Assembly: GCA_009746045.1 (NCBI GenBank) | Contig: RPFO01000111.1 | Location: forward strand, 261,001-325,000 | Direction of reading: 5' to 3' | DNA length: 64,000 nt | DNA from: Mesostigma viride | Lineage: Eukaryota; Streptophyta; Mesostigmatophyceae; Mesostigmatales; Mesostigmataceae | Part shown: piece by piece, positions 10,123 to 23,100 of the stretch | Numbering within the stretch: position 1 is the first letter of the stretch | Layout of the letters: each line of letters starts with the position of its first letter | The notes under the pieces: model-generated | Told to the model about the DNA's origin: nothing | What the model saw: only the letters and a program-made list of their open reading frames with translations | Database searches by the model: none | Translations under genes and position numbers: made by a program

Positions 10123-10149
10123 TTGTAAACTCCACTAGGAACTCAGATT

Positions 10150-10480
10150 CTGAGAATTTTCTCAAAACCCTCAATTTTCTCACCTTTTGTGAGAATTTTT
10201 TGAGAAAATTGAGAAAAATCTCAATTTTTTTCCGCAAACGCTAGGCAAAAATCTCACCAGGGTGAGATTTTGGTGAGAAAAAGGGGGTTTTGGTGAGATT
10301 GGGGTGAGAAAAAACCCTAAAGTGAGAAAAAAGGTGAGAATGGGTGAGAAAAAGTGAGAAAATTGAGAAAATTGAGAAAATTGAGAAGTTTCTCACCAAC
10401 ACGAGAAAAATCACTAACACGAGAAAAATCACAAGTCAACGTGGTGAGAAATTTCTCACCAAGAGTGTAACACGAGAAAA
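10150..10480 (+). repeat. CACTA-2 subterminal array, left side
   Basis: GTGAGAAA/TTTCTCAC repeats match those at 7560-7890 in reverse complement. Confidence 0.75.
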
Positions 10481-10639
10481 ATCATGAGCTTTATTTCATT
10501 AAGTCCTTAACGTGAAAAAAAACTCAACACCACTTTGATATGCATTATAGGGTGCACAAAGGTGCAATTAATATAGGGTTGTCATACAATATAAAACAGC
10601 ACATCATTCCATAAACAATGCTGTCATGCCCAAATTAAA

Positions 10640-11970
10640 TCAATAGTCATCTTCTTCAGAACTGCTGTCCGAGGGGTTGCTTGCATCAACATCATCTTCT
10701 GATGACATAGTGTCATCCCCACTAGTGTCGCAATAGTTCACAGCTTTACGCTGCCTTCCACTGGCCCTCTTTGCCATAGGGACCTCCTCAATTACAACGG
10801 TGGGCTGGCTAGGTCCAGCATCTGTGGGAGCACCACGCTTGCGGCTGCGCCCTCGAGCAGGTGCCTTGCCAGCGCGGCGCACCACGTCGCCATCACCTAG
10901 GTCTGCCGCTGCCACCTTCTTCTTCTTGGACCCCTTCTTCTTGCCTTTCTTCTTGCCACTAGGCGGTGGCGGTGGCATCGGCTCACCCTCCTCAATCACT
11001 TCAAACTGCGGCATGGTGGGGAAATCTGCTGCCACGCTGTGATACACATGGTTACTGAGGGCAGATTGCGCCTGATGTGCCATGCTCCATGGCAGTTTGG
11101 CAGGGATTACCACCATTTCGGGAGCATAGCATTCATCGACGACATACCCAACTGAGCTCACTGCACCTGGCAACACAAGGCACGACGACCTGGGGGCCTG
11201 TGCGCTGCTGATGACCACCAACCTCTCGTGGGGCAGGTGAGCGACATGAAGGCGATCAAAAAGCTCCACCTTCAACAACAGCTGCCATTCCCAGCCCCCT
11301 CGTGGGTACTCTAACCTGGCCTTCAGAATGTGTGTAATGAAACCAAAGTCTACACCGCCCGGGCCATGCACCGCAACTCCCGCATTCTTGTGCCGCTTTC
11401 CCTGGGATTGGTCCGCAGCCTCCGTGCGGTAGTTGAACCTGTGTATCCTGACTTTGTGGAAAGAATCCGCGTAGCGCTTCACGCCCCCACACGCCGCTAC
11501 AATGCCTTGCGGCACAAGCGGCGTCAGGTTTAATGATGCCCATGCAAGCACGTTGAACGTTGTGTCAGCACAGCGATCTCGCCTGCATTCAAACAAACGC
11601 ACACCGATAACCCAGCAAAGAGTATTATTATTGCAAGTATTGGTTATTAAAAAAAATAGAACAGATACAACACAGGACGCTTTTACTGGCGGCAAGATCA
11701 TGGCACCCGGATGGGTAAAACCAAACAAACTAGATATTAATTACTAGGGCTGGCTTTGTGACAGTAAAACATGATTGCATGGCTAATCCCAAGGCGCCTT
11801 TCAATAGGACTGAATTAAAATAACCAAAGCAGACGGCGTAAGTAGCATTTGCAAAAAACAAGGCTCACCAGTAGGCCTCGTCGCCATTCGCAGGGTCGCT
11901 GTAATCAGCCTTGGGAAGGGCATCTTCTACCAGCAAATCCCTTGCCGCGTTGTGTCAGCACAGCGATCCC
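10640..11970 (-). pseudogene. TNP2-type transposase, last two exons only (CACTA-2)
   Basis: The last exon is 11582-10640, and the penultimate exon has its donor at 11869 (reverse strand). The protein is nearly identical to that of CACTA-1 (6064-7391), with small indels in the lysine and proline runs, such as four prolines before SGKKKGK here against two in CACTA-1. It ends SSSEEDDY instead of SSSEEDDF. It keeps the DUF4216-like module, lysine-rich nuclear signal and acidic tail, but no catalytic region. The copy may still make a truncated protein if transcribed. Such C-terminal fragments could act as competitors of the full transposase, which is speculative. Confidence 0.7.
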
Positions 11971-14174
11971 CCCTGCATCCAAACAAAGGCACACCGATAA
12001 CCAAGCAAAGAGTATGCAAATGTGTAGCCTTGTTCATTGAAATTATGGCTGGCTTACGCAAAGAGCGACTGTAAGATGACCTATACAGTGGGGCCGGAAA
12101 CAGCTTGCTTGATCAGGGCGTGTTTTTCGAGCTTCACTGGCCGGGAGTGTCTAGTGGTGAGAACCATTGCTGCGATCGCTTTCCCACCATTTACGAGGAA
12201 ATACCCGCAAATGAAAAACCACTGAAACGGTCTAGCTAGTCAGTCATTACATTAGCCACATGCCATCATGCATGTTTCCAAACGTCCAGGAACTGCACAC
12301 GGTGCAAATGCCATTTGCAGTGCAAAAATCCAGAGGACACGACCTCATTGCTTCATATTTGTATGCAGAAGACTAAAAAAGTAACATGCATTAATGGCCC
12401 GCATGCATAAAGGGCCTGAATTCTGATGCGGGCCCAACGGCAGCACCGCCAAAGCAGATAAGGGCCCGCAGTCTGATGCGGGCCCCACGGCACCACCGCC
12501 ATAGCAGAGCTCGAAGGTCGTGGTGCGCGTGAAACGTACGTATGCCCTTTGTCGGTAGGTGCCGTTGGGGTCAAATTGGGTGCCGCCAAAATCGGGCCGA
12601 CGCGTCAATAGACTGAGGCCGTCGATGAGAGCCATCATGCGGCTTGGGGAACTTCAGCTAAGTTAACTTAACGCAAACCACTGGTCGCCCGCGTCGGGAA
12701 CCGGCCCAACGGCTCTCCCGCAACAGAAAATTACGCGGCATACTGCATAAGTCGTCGGATTGTTAGATTTCGACGGTCAAGATTTCATGATGAGGTTTGC
12801 GTTCAATTTGCCGCAGTTTGCCGCCCAGAGAAAGTAGTTGTTGGACTCGTTGCCCACGATGAAACACAATCAAGCAAGCCGTTTCCGGCCCCACCGTGTA
12901 GGTCATGTAGTCGCTCTTCACGTCAGCCAGCCGTAATTTCAATGCACAAGGCTACACATTTCCATCTCCATTCATATTCATAATCCTGCACGACTCGAAA
13001 ACGCGGACAAGATAACGGCAGGCTCGAGCTACCATGGTCCGGATTCTCCCGATTTCTGGCCTGCGCTGGTTGTCTCCTTGATATTGGCAACTCTCTCCGG
13101 TAAGAGATTTTCCGCAGTTTGGCTGTTTCGAAACGTTAATTAAGTGAGATGCCTTCGGATCAGGAGACTCACACAGCCGCGAAATCATGCCAAAGGTCAT
13201 ATGTTCGATCCCTTGCTGGTAGCTTCTGAGCTTTCTTATTTTCTGTGTTCCGCGGAATCTCAGATTTGGGCCGCTAGCGTTTTCACGTTTGTTGCTTTCT
13301 GATCCGACGACAACGTTGTGCCTTGCTCGTGTGACATCTGGCGCATGGTGTGATTCATGTGTATGGTGCTGCCTTGCCACATGGGGCTGCTTTGCCATAA
13401 GAGTGAGTGTTGGGTTCTACACATTTGCTGCATGGACCGTTAGGTGCTGGTGAGCTCTTCCTTGTAGAATGGTGATGTCTATGTCAAGGATCTGATGTCT
13501 TTTTTGTCTCTTGCACTGCTTTCATTTTAGGGGGAATTATAGGTGTCATTATTTTGGCATTTGAAGGTATAGATGTTTATCTGCAAGGGCCTGTTTTTTT
13601 TCCCCCGGCCTCTTGCATGCATGGATGTGTAGAATTGTATGTTGATGGAATTATGATTTGCCATACACATTTGCTGAGCTCAAGATCCTTGTAGAACGCT
13701 TACATCTATGTCAAGGATCTGATTTCTTTTCCTCTTGCGTATATTGTGTCGGTTTGCTTTATTTCTTGCAGGGACCACGAGAGTAAAATGCAAGCGGTTC
13801 CACTTTCAAGTCAGCATGTGACGCCCTGTCGACCGGCCCGCTTTGTTAGCTAGCTACCATATAGTATTTGATGATAGGCATTGAATGCGAAAGATGTCAT
13901 AACGCCATAACAGACTGTGTTGAACAGGCATTGAATGCCGAAGATGTCATAACGCCATAACAGACTGTGTTGAAAAGGCATATTTGAATGCCGAAGATGT
14001 ACATAACGCCATAACAGTGTTGAATAGTTGAATCAACGGGTTCTTGCAGCTGTAAACATTAAAATTATTCAAACATTTAATGAAAAAATCATTATTGTTC
14101 GTGCTGTTTTGAACAGCGGTTGTTACTGGCACTGCATGCATGTGTCTGCTGCCAGCATATTGCATTATGGGTGT

Positions 14175-14515
14175 GTTTTTCAGCGCTGTGTTTTCTCACT
14201 TTTCTCACTTTTCTCACGTCCTGTTTTTCTCACTTTTCTCACTTTTCTCACGTCCTGATTTTCTCACGTTTCACACCTCCCGTTTTTCTCACTTATCTCA
14301 CGTCCTGTTTTTTGAGATTTTTCTCACGTTTTTCCCCTTTTTTCACCTTTTTGGGGCAATCTCACCCGGGTGAGAAACGTGTTTTCTCACCCATTCTCAC
14401 CCCATTCTCACCCTTTTTTCTCACCTTTCTCACCCATTCTCACCCATTTCTCACCCTTTTTCTCACCTTTCTCACCCTTTTTCTCACCATTTCTCACCCA
14501 TTCTCAAAGCCGAGT
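14175..14515 (-). repeat. CACTA-2 subterminal array, right side
   Basis: TTTCTCAC repeats are the inverse of the 3745-4080 array and lead to the GAGTTCCTAGTG end. Confidence 0.8.
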
Positions 14516-15296
14516 TCCTAGTGTCACTATTGTTGTGATTGCTAGAGAGCTGTCACTTATATACCATTGTTTACTTGCATGTTTGCTTGCTCATGCTCCT
14601 GCCTGCCATATCATGTGCACTTACTTCACAGTTCTTCTACTCCAAGGAGAACGCCTGCCTGCAGCGCGTGCGGGGACCGGCGAAGATGAAGGAGCTCAAG
14701 GCGGCCTTTCAGGCGCGCAACGAGGTGCTCATGGCTGGCTGCAGCGAGCCCACCCGACGCACCCTGAACCAGTCCCAAGCAGCGGCTTTCAGGCCGGTGG
14801 CGCAGAAGAAGTGGGGACCCAAGCAGTCAACCCAGGACCCAAGCGTCAAGGGCTACGTCCAGTTCCCCACCTCGCCGGTCATGATGAGCGCGTGGCCGCG
14901 CAGCATCCTCAAGCGGTTCAAGGCGGAGTCAGATGGCACCACCTTGAAAGTAAGTAACTGTTTACAGTTTTGTTGAGTTGCACAAATGCAATACATTGCA
15001 TGACACGAATGGAAACATGTGTTAAATTAACATCATTGAAACTGCCTACTACTATACCCTCCATGGGGATTTCCTGGCGATCGCAGGCAGTGTTCGAGTC
15101 CCCCACCCACGACGCGGCAAAGCCTCTGGCAGAGGTCCTCGGCCGTCTCTGGTGGGTACTCCGCTACGGCGGCGACGGCCACGTGGAGCTGCAGAGGGAG
15201 ATCACGATCCTCTACGCACCTTTCAAGGCTCCACATTCCTTCAAGTAAGTGCAGGGATGATATAATTGGCATTGGTGAGCTCTTTGGTTGCGTGGG

Positions 15297-15640
15297 TGGT
15301 GGCAGGCGTGCGCATGCGTGCAGGTAGTTGGTTGGGTGGGGGCAGGCGCGCACGCGCGTGCAGGTGGTTGGTTGGGTGGGGGCAGGCGCGCACGCGCGCG
15401 CAGGTAGTTGGTTGGGTGGGGGCAGGCGCGCACGCGTGTGCAGGTAGTTGGTTGGGTGGGGGCAGGCGCGCACGCGCGCGCAGGTAGTTGGTTGGGTGGG
15501 GGCAGGCGCGCACGCGCGTGCAGGTAGTTGGTTGGGTGGGGGCAGGCGCGCACGCGTGTGCAGGTAGTTGGTTGGGTGGGGGCAGGTGCGCACGCGCGCG
15601 CAGGTAGTTGGTTGGGTGGGGGCAGGCGTGCGCGCGCATG
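15297..15640 (+). repeat. 40-bp minisatellite in BAH-like gene intron 3, copy 1
   Basis: About 8.5 tandem units of 40 bp are built from GGTTGGTTGGGTGGGGGCAG and a CGCGCACGCGYG stretch. The array lies between exons 15087-15244 and 15777-15837. The same array occurs at 55210-55553 in copy 2. The strand carrying the gene is G-rich. Open frames through it on both strands are repeat by-products. Confidence 0.9.
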
Positions 15641-16207
15641 GACTGTACTTGAGATGGTGCGGTTTCGTTGTGTACTCAATGTGCCCCTGCCCTATGGGAT
15701 TGCTTCTTGTCTGCATGTTACATTTCTTAATGCCTCTATCCTGCATTCTTGGTTCTTTCCTTCTTGGCCCTCGCAGGCTGAAGGCGGCGGGTGCGACAGC
15801 CCGGAATGCGACTGCCCATGTTCTTTGGCACAGATGATGACGTGGCAGAGCATTTTCCTTTGACGCAAGCATGTTGCACAATGTGGGTGCCATCACACAC
15901 GCAGAATGAGTTCTGTAGATGCTTGTGAGATGTGCAGAATGGTGCGTCTTCCATGAGATATGCACGTTCTTGTGTAATATGCAGCGTAGCTGCTCGATCT
16001 CCAAACTGGTTAAGATACACAGCTACAAAGCGGGAATGTATGCAAGAAGTACCATCCTTTAGCATGTGATGCAGTAAGGCTGCATCTCCTACTTCTTACA
16101 TTTTATTGCAATATTTTTTCATATTTTGTTTAATGAAAGATACAAAGAATTCTACCATTAATAGAATTTGCCACCCATGCTTGGAACTATTGAATAAACA
16201 ATTGCAT

Positions 16208-18003
16208 TTCTATTCCCACTATTACCAATCCACCAACATTTGATTAAAACAATAAGTGGGCAATTACAGAACCCATGAGTGAGCCTGCCACGCTGCACCC
16301 ATTTCATGATTGATTGTAGTTCTCGTTACCCTAGAAACAAACACAAAAAGAGGGAGGGGGGGCGGGACAAGAAAAAGAGACCTAGAACATCGTGCAAATG
16401 GCACTTTAGGGCGGCGTAGCCCAGGCTCGCCTCATGAGCCGTCAGCAACAGTAACTTAATTGCTACTTAACTTAACGAACTAGAAATGGCCATACAAAAC
16501 TGGCCAACTAATTCTAACTCATGGAACCGGTCCAGCCCAAGGCCCACCGTCCCGTAGTACCACTCACATAGCGGCGTTCATTCTCATCTGTTATAAAGAA
16601 ACTACGTTCAGAGAACACCGATTCTATTCCCACTATTACCAATCCACCAACATTTGATTAAAACAATAAGTGGGCAATTACAGAACCCATGAGTGAGCCT
16701 GCCACGCTGCACCCATTTCATGATTGATTGTAGTTCTCGTTACCCAACCCCCCTTTCCTGGTGCTTTATCTCCAAAGCTCCGCCAACCACTTTCGCTCAG
16801 TGGCTCCCGAGGCTGCCCTGCCGCAACGGTCACGACCATTACAATCGCCGGCGGCTGTAGCGAGCCTCATGCACGATAACCCTTTGCAGGGCCCCCCCCA
16901 GCCTTCCACCCTCGGCCAGTAAAAGAGGGTGTTGAATGTGCACGCAAAGACAAGGAAGAAGACGCCTCGTTTAACGATCACGGACCTCCCTCAAAGGCCA
17001 GTGCCGCCCTAACGTGACGACAACTTGTAGGACGTCACCCGATGCCACCATATCTCGATTACTGTCAACGTTGTCACCTGGGGGAGTAACTTTCCATATT
17101 TCAGGTTTTAGTTGATGAGCAGGCTCTCATCACACACCCCAGCGGCCGATAAAGCGCAAGCGCAACTGGGCCGGCCAAAATATTTGGTCCTGCCCGGCCC
17201 AGGTCCGTCTGTTAAACTGGCCCCTTAAGTCTCGGTCTGAATCGAAATATTGCATAATTCCGGAATTCGTCCCCACCACATTCCCGAGACCTCACGCACC
17301 CATAAGAGCGGATGCTGGTAAATATTTTTCTACTTACGCGAGGGCCGACAGACTTGTCGTCCATCACAATGCCCACTAAAAGTAACCCGACCACCCTTCC
17401 TTCGGCAGTCAGCAGTCAGGAACTGCAACCCTGCTGCGACATTCCGCAGCAAAGCGGTAGGCACTGCAGCGTGGCACGGAAATCTTACTCATGGCTTCAG
17501 AGTTCCGTACAGGTGCCACGCGCAGGCAAACGCGAAGTATTTTATAGTCTCTCGTCGGCCAAGAACCCAGCTGCGGGGAGAAAACCGACGAGGGTAATTT
17601 CAATTTCTTTTTCACAGTCACGTGACTGTTCAAGCTATGTCAGTCACGCGCCATCTCTAATCGGCCACCGCCAGCCAAAAGGCTGACGCGATTAGGGCAG
17701 CATTAAATTTCTTGTAATCCGCCATACCCATACCCCATACATCCGATTACAAGAAAAAGAGACCTAGAACATCGTGCAAATGGCACTTTAGGGCGGCGTA
17801 GCCCAGGCTCGCCTCATGAGCCGTCAGCAACAGTAACTTAATTGCTACTTAACTTAACGAACTAGAAATGGCCATACAAAACTGGCCAACTAATTCTAAC
17901 TCATGGAACCGGTCCAGCCCAAGGCCCACCGTCCCGTAGTACCACTCACATAGCGGCGTTCATTCTCATCTGTTATAAAGAAACTACGTTCAGAGAACAC
18001 CGA
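16208..18003 (-). mobile_element. Non-autonomous YR retrotransposon with split direct repeats
   Basis: Copy 2 lacks this block (empty site near 56120) and there is no clear target duplication, as expected for tyrosine-recombinase elements. The order is A (16208-16331), B (16367-16620), A' (16621-16745), an interior of about 1 kb, and B' (17749-18003), where A/A' and B/B' are near-identical. Read on the minus strand this is B' - interior - A'BA, the split-direct-repeat layout of PAT/Ngaro/Kangaroo-type elements. The B end resembles the left end of the autonomous-type YR element at 36013 (GTTCTCTGAAC, then TAGTTTCTTTATA). The interior has no recognisable coding sequence. Confidence 0.8.
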
Positions 18004-19484
18004 TCGAGTAATCTGGCCTGGATAAGGCGCCTTGCAGCCAATCTTCCTCATTACGGCATCAGCGTCTGGGCCTGCGCCACCCCAAACCCGCCCCGGCCAA
18101 TGTATCAAATGTAAGCATGCCGCCTGTCGTCTTTGCCGTTGTGGGGATCTCGATGTCTCATTCGTTGTTACATTTACTGAAGCGTCTATCAATATGTTTC
18201 ATGTGCGTCTGGCATACGCGATGCATTGGTATATAAATAATATGTACAAGAAGATATACCAGTAGTCTATATACAAGAGGCTATAACTGTTTGACTAGGC
18301 ATGAAAAAAACAGGTTCTTGTTGATAGCAGCCACTGCCATGGACATCCCCCTATCTCGCATGGTGGTCCGACTAAGAGGCGTCATCCACGTGCCGTGCGC
18401 TGCCTCTTGGGGGTGGCTCTGGGGTGTCCTCCTCGTTGCGTGAGGGGGAGGGGCACTCCATGTCCTCCTCGTCGTGGGAGGTGAGGCCCCGCGCCTTGTA
18501 GCTGTTGACAGCTTCTTGGTATTCTGGCCATGACTGGTGGCCATTTGCGGCGTAGTCGTACGCACATGGCAAGCTGTCGCTGCTCTCGAGCCAGGTCTGC
18601 AGTTCGGGGTATTTCTTCTTTATTGGTGCCAGCCTGTGGTCGCTTTTCCGCTGCTCGCGTTGCATGATCTGCATGCCCCACATAACATGAAGCAAGTACA
18701 AACAAGGGCCCTAATTGTTAATGCTTGCAAAGAAAAATGAATCTGTCCAAACTCATGTGCTCTGCGCAAGACTGAAGCAAGCATCCGTCTTTCATGTCAC
18801 GTGGCTTACCTGTAGTGCGCACTCGTTGGGCACTTGTCTGTACACGCCCTTCTCACGGATTGCAGCGCTGGTGTGCGGATTGTGGCCGATGACACGGCCC
18901 GCCGTTGTCCCTGTCGCACCGCCCTCCCCTGCGCTGTTGTTCCGCACCTGTATCCATGCCCACATCGGTTAACGCGTCGCACGCATCAGCAGGTCAGGTA
19001 CTTGTCATGATAGGACTATATTGTTATGAATTGCCTGAATGAAACACAGTATTGTAATATACGTGCACAGCCGTACCTGACGGTTGGCTTCCTTGTGCTT
19101 GTTTTCCACGCCCGATTGGGCAAGTCTCCACAGCGCCCGCAGCAGGCGTTGCAACTCGCCGCCATGGCAGCCGAGGGCGTGGAGGTAAAAGCTGCCGGTT
19201 GTCTCCTTCACGTTCTGCATGATCACGAGGCGGTGGAACCGCTTGCAGTTGTCCTCGAAGATGGCGTTCTCCTCGTTGGTCGGGTCAGGGTTGCGGCCGG
19301 TCTCGTTGATGTCCGTCAGCAGCCGCCAGATCTCGGTGAGTTCGGCAAGTTTGGTGGCGTCAAGGTTGAGGACAGGCAGCCATCGCTCGTGCTCCTTGAG
19401 TAGTTTGCGTGCTTCTCCTCCCGAAATGTGCACTTCCTTGTACCCATTCGCCCCCGTGGGATCCGCCTTGATACGCATCTTGCT

Positions 19485-20149
19485 TGTTACGTGCCAACCC
19501 AGGTCCCTAGCCTGAGTGACGTAGCGAAAGATCCTCCATGCCGGAATTAGGAATAATCAAGGTGGCCTAATGCAGATTGCGCTTCACGACTGGGGTCGTG
19601 AGATATCTGGCGTCGCGGCTTGACGCCAAGCTAATTGATACACACTTATAATGGCTAGCAAGACCAATTACAAATGGATAGTTGCCCCAGGTTTAATGTG
19701 TAGGCGTCATCGCACTTATCATTCATCAAACCAAGAGGACGAGACTCTCGTCCTCGGACCAATTTCACCTAGGTCTGCCACTACGCTGGCAAGGGGCGCC
19801 AACATGGCGCCGACCTTCCAAAGCATGCAGTCCACACAGGATCCTCGGGTCGACATCGACCCTCGCCTACAGAATCCACGCATGAGTACAATATCTCAAC
19901 TAGCTATAAAGTACGCAGCGCGGCGCGACTGCACCAGCCCCTAGAAGATACACGCATACAACAACCTAGGCCCAAAATAACTGGCCCGAATCACACAAAC
20001 TATCATAGTTCCATACAAAAGTCCTGACTAAGGGACGATTCCCAAATTAAGTCCCGAAATAAGTCCCAAAGTCCTACGGACTATGACAACAAGCCAGAGT
20101 ATATAATTTATTCCATTGTTGCGTCCGCCTAAAGGGCCGGCACGCAACA
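19485..20149 (-). repeat. 3' LTR of retrotransposon 2
   Basis: This is a 665-bp repeat with ends TGTTACG and CGCAACA on the plus strand. It is almost identical to the right LTR. The difference I noticed is GCCAACATGG near 19800 against GCCGACATGG near 27570. Confidence 0.92.
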
Positions 20150-20167
20150 CTCCTCCCCCCCCCACGG
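20150..20167 (-). other. Polypurine tract
   Basis: Directly inside the left LTR, the plus strand reads a C-rich run (CTCCTCCCCCCCCCC). On the element's own strand this is a pure purine tract ending at the 3' LTR, the usual plus-strand primer. It confirms the right-to-left orientation. Confidence 0.8.
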
Positions 20168-23100
20168 GGGTCGGTAGTCCCTACCGTACAAGAGTGGGAA
20201 AAGAAACAAGTATGCTACACTACTATAAGAGTACTATGTCCCAACCCCGGTTCACCCGCGGGTTAGTAATACCAGTTCCTCTAGAGGTTGATACACAGGA
20301 CCAACCCTGACGTAGTAGCATGAAACAGGATGACAGGATCATTCCGCTATCCGTCATAAAACTCTCACAACCATCTCAGCGACCGCCGTTGTTGGCGCGC
20401 CGATCCACTGGAGCCACCTTAGGGGGCGCCACCGCGTGCCCTATCCCATCCACATAATAATGCACAGTCCATGTAATCCCGCTCAACCAGTCCTGAGGTC
20501 CTGAGCAGCATCAAACTTGATGAAATGTTGACCATAGGGGTACTATGTCCCAGCCCTTGTGCACCAACGGGCCAGTGAAACCAGGTCCCCCCAGACTTGC
20601 CACGCAAGGGCAACTCTTTATATAGCCAATCAGGACTGTCAGCAGGAGGGAATATTTTTCATGCATACAACTTGATGATCCGGCCGACGAGGTGGCCAGT
20701 CATGTATCCCGTCCAGCCGAAACCCAGCCTTACAACGCGACTGATGCGCGTAATCACATGACGATTAAGAAGTACTACTAGCGTCGACGACGGTGAGGCA
20801 CAGCATGCGGTGCAGGCCCCATGCTCAGAAGCGAGGGCGTGCACCAGAAGAATCTGATCCATCGCCTCACTACCGACAGTTGTACGCGTCCTCTCAAATA
20901 CAGGCGCGCCGTGAGCCAACCGACCATGCAACGTGGCCCTCCCTGGCCGCCGCTAGAGTGGCTGTATAGAGGGGGAAGCCCTAGCGTGGCCACTAGAGTG
21001 CGCCTCCCCTGCACCTGCGAACGCATGCAAGTGCCCGCAAGGCCCTAGTGTGTCCACTAGAGTGCGCCCCGCCGTCTCTATCCAGCGCAGGAAACAGTCA
21101 AAGTCGATCAACACCGGAAACTTGGATAATATGACACGTTAAGTGCCCAAAACTAGCAGGGCCCCAGCGTGTCCACTGGAGTGCGCCCTGCCAACTCCTC
21201 CACGAAGCTGCAGTAGTTTAGGCACAACACCACTCCGGCCGACGTGCATAGACCGGAGCATTCCTTACTGCCAATGTGCCTGAACTCCACCGCAAGCGGG
21301 GGAAAACTCCTGAGCTCGCAGTCACACCCTCCGTGACACTTGCACAGCAAGAGCACGGTTGATGTTTGCGCAGGCCCATATGCATTTGATGCTCGAGGCC
21401 GCCGACGTGGACTGCATAGCGGCCGCAATGCCCGCCCTTATATATAATGCAATGGGCAGGTCGGGGAGTGACACGCCTTGCAGGAACTGTCGTATCAGTA
21501 ACGTTGCCCCTGCGAGACACCGTGCTGCTCATGGAGTAGGGCCGAAGCAACCCCGCAGTCCCAAACAAGAGCTCCTCGGGCTCGATCGCGCCCTGCACAC
21601 AGGTGCTCAAGCACATACAGCGATCGTGGACCGGGGTCGATCCCGCGCACGACCGATCACCGCCTGTCCACCCCGCTTGGATGTCTTGCCCAGGAGCCCG
21701 ATTCCCGCAACAGAAACACGCCCCTATGTATGGAGTCCCCACCGCGCATTGCCACATCCCCCACTCGAAGCTTGAAGGCCTCTCACCACCCCTGTACCAG
21801 TGCATGGCCATGGGGTATAGTACATTTTGCAGCCCACACAGCCCGCCCGCCATGCACATGGAACGCCCTGCTCTGAGTCCCTCATCCATGCAACCTCGTA
21901 GGCGCGCGGACACGAGCCACTTGCAATCACGCTCGATCGGCCTCCACCAGTGGTGCAAGGAACAACTCCCTACCGGGCTCAGCCCACAGGAGGGACGCGA
22001 ACACTGCGCGATGGTAGCCATGCACAGGGTCGCGGGCAGTGACTAGGTGCTCAGACTCCAGCAGCTCGATCCTGCCTGCCTCTCAGTCTCGGGTCGCCGT
22101 TACTACAGTCCCCGTGACTCGCCCTCGACGGCCAGATCCCGCACGTCCCATGTACCTCAGTGCTCTGCCATGGCTCAGCGCGCGTCAGCGCCGGGTCCGC
22201 TCAGAGCGGATGTACCGGCCCAATGCAGTGATACCGGGTGTTACTCGGACACCGGCAGTCTGCGGGGCGACAGCGCCACATCATGTGGCATCGGCACCAT
22301 GCACGCGCACTGTTGAGGCGGTGAGACAATGACCGGACACCGCCACCGGCTTCTGATGCAACCACGACCGGCACCAGCGCAACCAGTGCAACCACGACCG
22401 GCTGGGTCATCCACCACTACTGCCGGCAGTACGTGCTGTCGCCATGCAACTGCACCGTGCCCGCATATGCTTGCAGCCCCGGGGGCCCTTACTCCCGACA
22501 GTCGCGTCGGACGCGGGCGCGCCCTGCATGCACGGTTACTCGAGCCCAGGAGTGCCCTGACCCAGCTAGGCGTCGACTCAATGCCGGGGTAGCCAATTGG
22601 TTGGCTACCGACAATTCAACAAGGTGCTGTACATCTGTTTGCCGGCCGACCACGATTCAGTACAGGCTCCGCCCTGCCTGATCGCCCAGTCGCATCGGGG
22701 TTGCAACAGCCTCCACGCACCGTGCCGTCTCCATGCACCGTGTCGCAATGGTGAAATTAATCACGTACGGGTGCACGAGAAGCGAGGCGCGTCCCTCATG
22801 CGCCATAGGTCAGGGAGCCGTGACTCATAGCCGCCAGCCGGAAGACTCCCTATAATAATACTTGGCCGCGTGCCATGGGACTCCGCGTCCGTTGGTCACG
22901 CGGGACGCGACGTGCAGTCAGGCCGTAGTCTGGGGTCGCTGGCACTCGCTGCCGAATCCGGCATCCCACGCGGAGATGCCTCGGTACGGACGCCTTAGTA
23001 GTAGAATCATCAAGCATCCGGTGAGCCCATGTCCAAAAAGGCCAGGACCATGTGCACATGCGGTGCTGAGTGCCTGACGTGGTCCTCTTCGGGACGACCC

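Larger units (their letters stand above)
10133..14523 (-). mobile_element. CACTA-2, internally deleted CACTA transposon, inverted sister of CACTA-1
   Basis: The ends are CACTAGGAACTC (10133) and GAGTTCCTAGTG (to 14523). The flanking TC is duplicated (10131-10132 and 14524-14525), while the empty site in copy 2 (about 54437) has it once. It carries the same subterminal repeats and interior as CACTA-1 but in opposite orientation. It is about 220 bp longer because it keeps a segment (about 13470-13690) that CACTA-1 lacks. That segment is bordered by direct repeats of CTATGTCAAGGATCTGAT, so CACTA-1 probably lost it by recombination between them. It sits in intron 1 of the BAH-like gene, directly behind the GGGT array. 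Confidence 0.92.
3488..15837 (+). pseudogene. BAH-like protein gene of element B, copy 1, split by CACTA-1
   Basis: The exons are 3488-3730 continuing at 7900-8230 (CACTA-1 sits inside this exon with TA duplicated), then 14632-14949, 15087-15244 and 15777-15837. Intron borders are GT-AG and phases match those of the uninterrupted copy at 52447-55750, where the protein is described. A T run of seven (7936-7942) puts the exon out of frame, as in copy 2; six T would restore it. CACTA-2 and a 1.7-kb GGGT array lie in intron 1. The polyadenylation signal AATAAA is at about 16193. This copy cannot be expressed normally because of the insertion in exon 1. Confidence 0.7.

Noticed and set aside
8433..10128. 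Long open frames encoding GGWV repeats (plus) and THPP repeats (minus)
   Set aside because: They arise because a 4-bp repeat is open in all frames. The array lies in an intron and its length differs between copies.
15033..16004. 323-codon minus frame across the 40-bp minisatellite (and its twin at 54946-55917)
   Set aside because: It runs antisense to verified exons and through tandem repeats; the peptide is a repeat by-product.
18281..18565. Alternative minus frame RTTTPQMATSHGQNTKK as a separate gene
   Set aside because: Shadow of the last transposase exon, which has supported splice borders and reads in another frame.
21218..22021. 267-codon minus ORF as a remnant of pol
   Set aside because: No reverse transcriptase, RNase H or integrase motif, and the composition resembles random GC-rich frames.
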